A DNA stretch of 64,000 nt from CAWELS01 sp964468205 (GTDB lineage Bacteria > Acidobacteriota > Terriglobia > Bryobacterales > Bryobacteraceae): positions 1-64,000 of the forward strand of contig CAYXVG010000030.1 in assembly GCA_964468205.1 (NCBI GenBank). Direction: 5' to 3'. Both the position numbers and the translations under genes were made by a program. Position 1 is the first letter of the stretch; every line of letters starts with the position of its first letter. The notes under the pieces were generated by a model that ran no database searches, had not been told where the DNA came from, and was given only the letters and a program-made list of their open reading frames with translations. Below are positions 1 through 6,521 of the stretch, piece after piece.

Positions 1-304
1 CGCGGCGGCGCACCGGTTCGGTCTGCTCGGCTTCGTACACCACGCCCATGCCCCCCTCGCCGAGAACGTGGATAATCCGCTACGGACCGATTCGGAATGG
101 GCTGGCTGCCTCGAGGGCGATGAAGTCGAGTCCGATTGTGGAGGAATCGCGGGCGATCTCGTAGGCGCGCAGCAGGTCCTCCACGCGGGAGCGCAATTCC
201 GCGTCCTCGCAATGCCAGGCGAGATAATCGCCCCGCTCTTCCGGACGAAGATCGAGACACGCCTGAAAAAGCTCTTGTTCGCGAGAGGGTATCCCTTCCG
301 GCAT
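1..304 (-). pseudogene. Ser/Thr protein kinase, 5' part, interrupted by an amber codon
   Basis: The first 74 codons give the N-terminal extension found before many acidobacterial serine/threonine kinase domains (LDLRPEERGDYLAW, then VEDLLRAYE). The frame ends at a TAG at 80-82, but the same frame continues to the window edge as RIIHVLGEGGMGVVYEAEQ, the start of a kinase domain with its glycine-rich loop. In this family the residue at the stop position is normally Tyr (IGPYRI), so one TAC-to-TAG change explains the break. As written the gene makes only the extension. It is a nonsense pseudogene, a sequencing error or, less likely, a read-through codon. The rest of the kinase lies outside the window. 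Kinase identity is secure; the loss of function is uncertain. Confidence 0.75.
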
Positions 305-345
305 CCCCTGACGTCCTCGCTAGTCCGTGTGCAACACAAGCAGTG

Positions 346-367
346 CGAAGCGGGAGAGCCCGCTTCG
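346..367. repeat. Perfect 9-bp inverted repeat in the kinase leader
   Basis: CGAAGCGGG at 346-354 is followed by the loop AGAG and the exact reverse complement at 359-367. It lies upstream of the kinase start at 304 and just downstream of a candidate promoter, so it would form a hairpin in the 5' leader of the minus-strand transcript. No U-tract follows, so it is not a typical terminator. Any role is inferred. Confidence 0.5.
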
Positions 368-391
368 GAAATGAGTGCCCAGCTCCCGCTT

Positions 392-419
392 AGTATAGCT
401 TGGAAACACTTTCTTGAAC
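392..419 (-). promoter_or_regulatory. Candidate promoter for the kinase gene
   Basis: On the minus strand GTTCAA (419-414) is followed after 16 bases by TATACT (397-392), a good -10 with a weak -35. It lies about 90 bases upstream of the kinase ATG at 304. Pattern match only. Confidence 0.35.
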
Positions 420-535
420 CTGCAGATCCGGGCTAATGCGTGCTCGGAACAGGCTGATCCAATCAGGCCGGACCGCCAACCTCCGGGAAGCTCGTGCGCA
501 CCCAAAGCCGCGGCTCTGTCATGATGTTTAGAACC

Positions 536-805
536 ATGGATATCACTCGAATGGCTTGGTTTTTGGTCGGATTCGCCGGCGGCGCCGCGGCCGGCATCCT
601 CTTGGCCCCCGGCTCGGGAAGCGAAAACCGTAGATGGATTGCCGATCGCGGCATCGAAGGCGCCGGCAAAGTGATCGGCGAGGAGCGCGTGGAAAAAGGA
701 CGGAAGGCGGCCTCCCGCGGCAAAGAAGCCACCGGCTTCGCGCGCGATAGCGTCGACCTGCTGAAGCGTGGCGCCAAGCTTGGGCGCCCGCTTGAAGAAC
801 AGTAG
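536..805 (+). CDS. YtxH-like small membrane-anchored protein
   Basis: This 89-residue protein has one N-terminal membrane segment (residues ~7-23, WFLVGFAGGAAAGILLAP) followed by a charged, Lys/Arg/Glu-rich tail. A glycine-rich segment ending in a LLAP-like motif is typical of the YtxH family, stress-associated proteins of unclear function. ATG 536 is chosen because it places the membrane segment near the N-terminus; in-frame ATGs at 521 and 524 are alternatives. It stands alone between the kinase and the symporter gene. No biochemical role can be assigned. Confidence 0.65.
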   Translation: MDITRMAWFLVGFAGGAAAGILLAPGSGSENRRWIADRGIEGAGKVIGEERVEKGRKAASRGKEATGFARDSVDLLKRGAKLGRPLEEQ

Positions 806-871
806 CTGGCAGTAAGATGGCCGTCTTCTACTCTTCCACGCCGGCCCGCCGGCCGGCCCTGAGGTAGCTGT

Positions 872-2536
872 ATGTCGATTTCGCTGCACGCGCTCGATTG
901 GGCCGTAATCGCCGCCTACTTCGTCGGTATCGTCGGCCTCGGCCTATACGTGGCCCGCCGCGTTAAGGGAACCGAGCACTACTTCCTCGGTAAGCGGGAG
1001 TTCAGCGTATGGCTCATTCTCGGGCAGGCCTTCGGCGTCGGCACCCACGCCGAAATGCCGGTGGCTCTCGCAGGAGCCGTCTATCAATCCGGCTACTCCG
1101 CCATCTGGTACCAGTGGAAGAACCTGTTCATTACCCCGTTCTACTGGATCCTGGCGCCGGTGTTCCGCCGCTTCCGCCGGACGACCATCGGCGAGGTCTA
1201 CGAGGACCGCTACGGCAACCTCATGGGCGCCGTCTATACCGTGTTCGCCCTTTCCTTCTTCACCTTCAACATGGGAGCGATGCTGAAGGGCGCCGGAAAA
1301 CTCGTGAGCGCGGCGTCGGGTGGTACCGTGACTCCGAACGCAGTGGTGGTGGTGATGACGGCAACGTTCCTCGTCTACAGCTTGGTGGGCGGGTTGATCT
1401 CGGCGGCGTATACGGACTTCGTCCAAAGCCTCTTCATCATCGTGCTGTCGTTCCTGCTGATCCCGCTCGGGCTCCAGCAGGTGGGAGGATTCACCGGGCT
1501 GCGCGAAAACCTCGCGCCGGAGATGCTCTCCATGGTGACGCCTGGCGATGTTGGCGTCTTCACCATCGTCATGCTCACGCTGAACGGACTCATCGGCATT
1601 GTGGCGCAGCCGCATATGATCGCCGCCGTTGGTACCGGGAGAGACGAGCGGAGCTGCCGCATCGGGTTCGCCTATGGCAACTTCGTGAAGCGCTTCTGCA
1701 CCATCGGCTGGGCGCTCGTGGGGCTGATTGTCGTCGTGATGCTGGCCGGCAGCGGCGAGATGCTGGCCGATCGCGAGGACGCGTTCGGCTACGCTACCCG
1801 GGCGCTCCTGTTTCCCGGCGCGGTCGGGTTGATGATTGCGAGCGTACTCGCCGCGAACATGTCCACCTGCTCGGCCTTCACGGTGGACGGCGGAGCTCTG
1901 TTCACACAAAATCTCTATCGGCGCTACCTCGCCAAAGACCGGCCTGACAGCCACTACCTCGCCATCGGCCGGATCTCCGGCGTCACGGTGACGACCCTCG
2001 GGGTGGTCTTCGCCTTATATCTCGACATTGTCCTCGAGGCGTTCCTCTTCACCGAAACAATGGCCACGTTCCTGGGCATTAGTATGTTCGCCGCGGTCGC
2101 CTGGCGGCGTGCGAACCGGCACGGCGCCCTCGCCAGCGTTCTGGTATCGGCTGGCACGTTCTTCTACGTAACCTATGCCGAACACGGCACTCTGCTGAAG
2201 TGGGAGGCCGGAAACTTCGGAATTTCAATGGTGGCCGGCTTCGTGGCCTTGATCCTGGTGAGCTTCGCTACCCGGCCGGAGAAACCTGAGATGTTGGCGC
2301 CATTTTACGAGCGTCTGGATACACGAAGCGAGTTGGACACCGCGGCCGGCGAGGAAAAGGTGCTCCGGGAACCAGGGCATGACCTGCTGATCGTCCACTT
2401 GCTGGACCCAAAGATTTACAAGAGTTGGAAGTCCTTCCATGGGCGCTTCCGCGTCGATCTCAACGGCTTGGTCCTGGCCTGCGGCGTGGTTATCGCCTTG
2501 ATCGCGTTGGCGCGGGCGATCCTGCTGCTGCCGTGA
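872..2536 (+). CDS. Sodium:solute symporter (SSS family) permease
   Basis: This 554-residue polytopic membrane protein has about 13 hydrophobic segments and the look of the SSS family (TC 2.A.21). It opens with an amphipathic stretch and a first helix ending YVARRVKGTEHYFLGKR, the conserved loop of these symporters, followed by the GTIGE-like TTIGEVYEDRYG near residue 105. These proteins couple Na+ entry to uptake of sugars, carboxylates or amino acids across the inner membrane. The substrate cannot be read from the sequence, and no catabolic genes sit beside it. ATG 872 directly precedes the first helix. A hydrophilic stretch at residues ~470-520 precedes a final C-terminal helix. Confidence 0.85.
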   Translation: MSISLHALDWAVIAAYFVGIVGLGLYVARRVKGTEHYFLGKREFSVWLILGQAFGVGTHAEMPVALAGAVYQSGYSAIWYQWKNLFITPFYWILAPVFRRFRRTTIGEVYEDRYGNLMGAVYTVFALSFFTFNMGAMLKGAGKLVSAASGGTVTPNAVVVVMTATFLVYSLVGGLISAAYTDFVQSLFIIVLSFLLIPLGLQQVGGFTGLRENLAPEMLSMVTPGDVGVFTIVMLTLNGLIGIVAQPHMIAAVGTGRDERSCRIGFAYGNFVKRFCTIGWALVGLIVVVMLAGSGEMLADREDAFGYATRALLFPGAVGLMIASVLAANMSTCSAFTVDGGALFTQNLYRRYLAKDRPDSHYLAIGRISGVTVTTLGVVFALYLDIVLEAFLFTETMATFLGISMFAAVAWRRANRHGALASVLVSAGTFFYVTYAEHGTLLKWEAGNFGISMVAGFVALILVSFATRPEKPEMLAPFYERLDTRSELDTAAGEEKVLREPGHDLLIVHLLDPKIYKSWKSFHGRFRVDLNGLVLACGVVIALIALARAILLLP

Positions 2537-2545
2537 AAACCAGCG

Positions 2546-2815
2546 CTATATAAACCGGATAAGGACAAACTGCATCAACAGGTAGGTGACAACCGAGGCG
2601 GCGAAGAATTCGAGCAGCGCCCAGCGGGCAATGGGGCGCGAGTGGCGCTTCAGGCCGATAAGGAAAGCCGCGAGGCCGGCTGCGGGAATGATCGCTGTCA
2701 GCTTCTCGGCTCCGTCGTGCCGCATCGAGACGCCGAGGAGCCACAGAAAGGTCCAGCCGGTCAAGGCTACACCGAGGAAGACGCCTCCGGCCTGCGCTAA
2801 ACGTGTAACGAGCAT
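2546..2815 (-). CDS. Small three-helix membrane protein, unknown
   Basis: This 89-residue protein has three predicted membrane segments (FLGVALTGWTFLWLLGV, LTAIIPAAGLAAFLIGL, FFAASVVTYLLMQFVLI). I do not recognise the family. ATG 2815 is preferred to an upstream TTG at 2866, which would add a polar Pro/Gly-rich stretch ahead of the first helix. It converges with the symporter gene and ends 9 bases from its stop. That it is a real gene rests on coherent hydrophobic segments. Confidence 0.5.
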   Translation of the reverse strand: MLVTRLAQAGGVFLGVALTGWTFLWLLGVSMRHDGAEKLTAIIPAAGLAAFLIGLKRHSRPIARWALLEFFAASVVTYLLMQFVLIRFI

Positions 2816-3024
2816 TGAGATTCCGGGCCCGGGATCGCGTTCCGGCCCGGTAGGATTCGCGGCCAACTTATAGAGTTATCAGGAATGAGCGGGCCGGACA
2901 AGGTGCTCCGGCTCCGTCGCTCAAAACCACTGGACCGTGGGGGATTCTTTTCCCGGCGCTGCAGGCGTTGGAAACCACCGCCGAGTCGCGGCCATCTTAC
3001 AATAGAGGCAATTGGGGAGGCTCT

Positions 3025-3819
3025 ATGCGATTGATTCTGTTCGCTGTCACCGGCATGCTGCTGGCGGCCGGCGGGTTCGCCACCGAAGACGATCTCACGG
3101 CTGCGCAGGTTGAGGAGATCATTCAGAAGTTTGCCGCCAAAGAGGCGGAGTTCGCGCAAGCGCGGGAAAACTACACCTACCGCCAATCGGTGAAGGTTCA
3201 CGAACTCGACGAAAGCCGCAACGTATCCGGCCGGTACGAAGTGACTCAGGATATCATCTTCACCCCCGACGGCAAGCGCACCGAGCGCGTGGTGCACGCC
3301 CCCGTGGCCACCCTGCGGCGGATCATCATGACACCGGAAGATGAACAGGATCTCCGTAACGTCCAGCCCTTCGTCCTCCAGACCAAGGACCTCGACAAGT
3401 ACCATATCCGCTACCTCGGCAAGCAGACCCTTGACGAGATCCCCTGCTACACCTTCGCCGTGAAACCGAAGACAATGGAGAAGGGAGAACGCTACTTCTC
3501 CGGCATCGTCTGGGTCGACGACCGGGACCTGCAGATCGTAAAGACGTACGGCCGCGGAGTTGGACTCCAGCGCAAGAACTACGACAACCAGTTCCCCAAG
3601 TTCGAAACCTACCGCCAGCAGATCGACGGAAAGTACTGGTTCCCAACCTTCACCATTGCCAACGACGTGCTGATGTTCCAAACCGGCCCGGTACCGATCA
3701 AGATGGTCGTCCGGTATGACGACTACAAGCAGTTCGGCAGCGACGTGCGCATCACGTTCGGCGACCAAGTCGTGGACGACGAGCCCAAGGAAGAACCGGA
3801 AGAGCAGAAAGAACCCTGA
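3025..3819 (+). CDS. Secreted protein, outer-membrane lipoprotein-sorting-like
   Basis: This 264-residue protein has a signal peptide (MRLILFAVTGMLLAAGGFA) and a strong Shine-Dalgarno GGGGAGG before ATG 3025, which decides the start. The mature part has alternating beta-strand patterns (ARENYTYRQSVKVHEL; YHIRYLGKQTLDEIPCYTFAVKPK; YFSGIVWVDDRDLQIVKTYG; KYWFPTFTIAND) resembling the LolA/LolB-like fold of periplasmic proteins that bind lipid or lipoprotein. Such proteins are abundant in Acidobacteriota. The C-terminus is acidic (EPKEEPEEQKEP). The exact role is unknown, and the fold assignment is inferred from pattern. Confidence 0.6.
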   Translation: MRLILFAVTGMLLAAGGFATEDDLTAAQVEEIIQKFAAKEAEFAQARENYTYRQSVKVHELDESRNVSGRYEVTQDIIFTPDGKRTERVVHAPVATLRRIIMTPEDEQDLRNVQPFVLQTKDLDKYHIRYLGKQTLDEIPCYTFAVKPKTMEKGERYFSGIVWVDDRDLQIVKTYGRGVGLQRKNYDNQFPKFETYRQQIDGKYWFPTFTIANDVLMFQTGPVPIKMVVRYDDYKQFGSDVRITFGDQVVDDEPKEEPEEQKEP

Positions 3820-3940
3820 TTTCTGCCACTCAACCCCGTCTTGGCGCATCCCACAGGTTAAGTCTCGTAATTCGCACTGCTCTTGTGTTTCAATCAGATA
3901 GCAGTCCGATCTACTGGGATCCTGGGACTTCTGAAACTGA

Positions 3941-4957
3941 ATGGTGGACACTTCATCAAAGCTGCGCAGGAAAGCCCTTGCGGCGCTCCGGCTCGCGCGG
4001 GAAGTCCGGATGATCGCCCACGGATTGCTCGATACGAGCCACCCGGTCTTGGCGCATCTAATCCCGATTCGCCGCTGTAATTTGGCCTGCGCCTACTGCA
4101 ACGAGTACGACAATCATTCGCTGGGCGTGCCGCTTCGAAAACTGGAGTCCCGCGTGGATCACCTGGCGAACCTCGGAATCTCGGTGATCACCATCAGCGG
4201 CGGCGAACCGCTGCTGCATCCGGAACTCGACGAGCTGATTCGCCATATCCGCGGCAAGCGCATCATCGCGGGCCTGATCACGAACGGCTTCCTATTGAAC
4301 CCGAAGCGGATTGAGCGGCTAAACAAGGCTGGCTTGGATCACCTGCAAATCTCCATCGACAACGTCGAGCCGGATGAGGTTTCAAAGAAGAGCCTGAGGA
4401 CGCTGGATGTCCGGCTGCGGATGCTGGCGGCGCACGCCGATTTCCATGTCAATATTAACTCCGTGGTCGGCGGGGGCATTAAAGACCCGACGGACGCTCT
4501 GCGCGTCGGCGAACGCGCCCTGGAACTCGGACTCACCTCCACGGTTGGTATCATCCACGACGGCGACGGACAGCTCAAGCCGCTGGGAGAAGCCGAGCGC
4601 CGGGTCTACCGGCAGATGAAGGCCATGGAGAAGAAGAGCTACTCCCGCTTCAACAGGTTTCAGGAAGCGATTGCCGACGGGAAGCCGAACCAGTGGAAAT
4701 GCCGGGCCGGGAGCCGCTACCTTTACATCTGCGAGGACGGCCTTGTGCACTACTGCTCCCAGCAGCGAGGCTATCCCGGTGTCCGTCTGGAAGAGTACAC
4801 CAGAGACGACATCAAGCGCGAGTTTCTCACCGAGAAGACCTGCGCCCCTACCTGCACCGTTTCCTGCGTGCACCAAGTCTCCCTGATCGACGGGTGGCGA
4901 GCGCCGCAAACGCTGCGGCCCAACCAAGCTCCCGGCGGTCTCGTCCAGATAGAGTAG
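3941..4957 (+). CDS. Radical SAM protein with SPASM-like C-terminal cysteines
   Basis: This 338-residue protein has the radical SAM cluster motif CxxxCxxC at C46, C50 and C53 (CNLACAYC), which binds the 4Fe-4S cluster that cleaves S-adenosylmethionine. ISGGEPLLHPEL, a GGEP motif for SAM binding, follows at residue ~85. The C-terminal third carries at least seven cysteines (KCRAG, YICED, HYCSQQ, then CAPTCTVSC), as in SPASM/twitch domains that hold auxiliary clusters. Members modify peptides or small molecules. No peptide precursor or partner gene is evident, so the substrate is unknown. The start has only a weak ribosome site. Confidence 0.8.
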   Translation: MVDTSSKLRRKALAALRLAREVRMIAHGLLDTSHPVLAHLIPIRRCNLACAYCNEYDNHSLGVPLRKLESRVDHLANLGISVITISGGEPLLHPELDELIRHIRGKRIIAGLITNGFLLNPKRIERLNKAGLDHLQISIDNVEPDEVSKKSLRTLDVRLRMLAAHADFHVNINSVVGGGIKDPTDALRVGERALELGLTSTVGIIHDGDGQLKPLGEAERRVYRQMKAMEKKSYSRFNRFQEAIADGKPNQWKCRAGSRYLYICEDGLVHYCSQQRGYPGVRLEEYTRDDIKREFLTEKTCAPTCTVSCVHQVSLIDGWRAPQTLRPNQAPGGLVQIE

Positions 4958-5002
4958 TGGAAGACCGGGCCGTGGGCTGCTCCGTTGTCACGGAACCGAA
5001 CG

Positions 5003-6124
5003 TTAATCACCGTTCCGCGCCTCTCCGATCATTGCCAGAAAACGGTTGTAGATCTCGTTGGTGATTTCGAACTCTCCCTGGTCCAGGCCGAGGCGGACAA
5101 CCACGAGATCCCATTCCGGTATCACAAACAGGTCGTTGTTGTTGTAGCCGCTGCGGGAGTAGGCGCCCGCGGGAATATCCGGCCATCTCAAACTGCCATC
5201 GGGACCCCGGCCGTTCGCCCACCAGTTAAACCCGTAGACGCCGCGGCCGTCGATTCCGCTTTCGAGATGGCCGAGCGGAAGGGTGGCGGGTACCTGGGGA
5301 CGCACAGACTCGTCGATAAACGAGGAGCTGATCAACTCCCGGCCGTTCCAGGAGCCCCGGTGGAGGAACAGGGGCCCAAGGCGAGCCACTTCGAGCGACG
5401 AGATCTCGATCTGCCGGTTGTTGTTGCCTGATCCGCCATTCACCTTCAGGCCATCCACGTCTCCGAAATCGCCCCATCTCCAACCGCTCATGCCGATAGG
5501 TTCGGCGATTCGCCGCCGGAATAGGTCTTCCAGCGGCTCCCCAGCCGCCTTGGTTAGAACCAGGGCAAAGATGTTCATCGCCGAGTCCCAATAGGCGTAC
5601 TTCTCGCCCGGAACGAACAGCGGTTCCGGATTCGGCTGGAAGGGGGTGGAGCTGGGGCCGTGCGTGTAGCTCCCCTCCGGCTCGTCGCCGATAGCCCGGT
5701 AGCCAGAGGTCATCGTGGCGAAGTGCCGCATGGTGGCCTCGGGATAGTGTTCCGCGAGCTCCGGCAGGACTTCGGCGGCGCGCGTTTCAAGGCTGACCTT
5801 GCCATCGTCGATCAGGAGCCCAAGGCACAGCGTAGTGAAGGCCTTGGTGACGGACCAGACACCATGGACCTTGTTCGCCGCGGCGCCCTGCCAGATCAGC
5901 CGCCCGTTGTCAATGACCACCAGTTCACGCGCGCCGTCCGGGCCGGAGTTCTCTTCCAGGTAGCGAACTGCCGCGGCAAGCTTATTTGAGTCAAACCCCT
6001 GGGATTCCGGAGACGCCTCTTCCCAGGACTCGCCGGGAAATGCGGCGGACCCATCCGGGGAGCGGCCGCAACCCAACGTGAGCACAAGTATCAGCGCCGT
6101 GGTGCTAACGGTTCCGATTCTCAT
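5003..6124 (-). CDS. Serine hydrolase lipoprotein, class C beta-lactamase fold
   Basis: This 373-residue protein starts at ATG 6124 with a good GGAGG site. Its signal peptide ends in a lipobox (LTLGC, Cys19), so it should be anchored in a membrane. The catalytic SxxK motif is SVTK at Ser91-Lys94 (VWSVTKAFTT). The usual YxN motif reads YWD in PGEKYAYWDSAMN. Together these place it with penicillin-binding-protein-like esterases, amidases and 6-aminohexanoate-dimer hydrolases, not necessarily with true beta-lactamases. It is the last of three coupled genes and overlaps the Nudix gene by 20 bases. The substrate is unknown. Confidence 0.8.
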   Translation of the reverse strand: MRIGTVSTTALILVLTLGCGRSPDGSAAFPGESWEEASPESQGFDSNKLAAAVRYLEENSGPDGARELVVIDNGRLIWQGAAANKVHGVWSVTKAFTTLCLGLLIDDGKVSLETRAAEVLPELAEHYPEATMRHFATMTSGYRAIGDEPEGSYTHGPSSTPFQPNPEPLFVPGEKYAYWDSAMNIFALVLTKAAGEPLEDLFRRRIAEPIGMSGWRWGDFGDVDGLKVNGGSGNNNRQIEISSLEVARLGPLFLHRGSWNGRELISSSFIDESVRPQVPATLPLGHLESGIDGRGVYGFNWWANGRGPDGSLRWPDIPAGAYSRSGYNNNDLFVIPEWDLVVVRLGLDQGEFEITNEIYNRFLAMIGEARNGD

Positions 6125-6521
6125 TAAGAAGCCTCCTTTCCGCCGGATGGTCGAGGCGGGACAAAGCCTCCCGCTTCGTGAGCCACTCCAGGCGGTCCAC
6201 TTCCGCGCCGGGTTCAAAGGCGCAATCGCCTACGCGCTCCATGTTCCAGTACAGCACCAGTTTCGGCCGCCGCCGGACAACGTAGCAGATTTGGCCGGCG
6301 AATTCGCCAAGCGCGGTTTCGCAACCGGTCTCCTCCAGGACTTCCCGCTGCGCCGCCTCCTGCCAGGACTCGCCCGGCTCGAGTTTTCCCTTGGGCAAAG
6401 ACCAGTCGCCGTACTTCGGGCGGTGAATGACGGCGAGCCGGCGCAGACGGCCGTCGGTCCACCAGACCAACCCGCCCGCAGCCTTCACAACCAGCGGTTC
6501 AGCGGAAGGGTCGATTGTCAT
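6105..6521 (-). CDS. Nudix hydrolase, MutT1-like domain
   Basis: This 138-residue protein has a complete Nudix box at residues 45-67 (GKLEPGESW, then REVLEETG, matching GX5EX7REUXEEXGU), which binds Mg2+ and hydrolyses nucleoside diphosphates linked to another moiety. The sequence before it (AAGGLVWW, IHRPKYGDWSLPKG) resembles the N-terminal domain of mycobacterial MutT1 and Ap4A-type hydrolases, but there is no C-terminal phosphatase domain. ATG 6521 overlaps the upstream stop as ATGA, which argues for translational coupling. Substrate candidates are oxidised nucleotides or dinucleoside polyphosphates. Confidence 0.85.
   Translation of the reverse strand: MTIDPSAEPLVVKAAGGLVWWTDGRLRRLAVIHRPKYGDWSLPKGKLEPGESWQEAAQREVLEETGCETALGEFAGQICYVVRRRPKLVLYWNMERVGDCAFEPGAEVDRLEWLTKREALSRLDHPAERRLLNENRNR

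Noticed and set aside
320..889. Long minus-strand frame across the YtxH-like gene
   Set aside because: It shadows the plus-strand gene, has no recognisable domain and has a composition typical of GC-rich antisense frames.
944..1954. 336-codon minus-strand frame inside the symporter gene
   Set aside because: Fully antisense to a well-supported transporter; His/Arg/Glu-rich composition without any family signature.
2797..3951. 384-codon minus-strand frame opposite the LolA-like gene
   Set aside because: Antisense to a gene with a clear signal peptide and ribosome site; no domain seen.
3837..4060. 13-base repeat GTCTTGGCGCATC near 3838 and 4046
   Set aside because: A single short repeat in a GC-rich region is within chance expectation and has no flanking symmetry.
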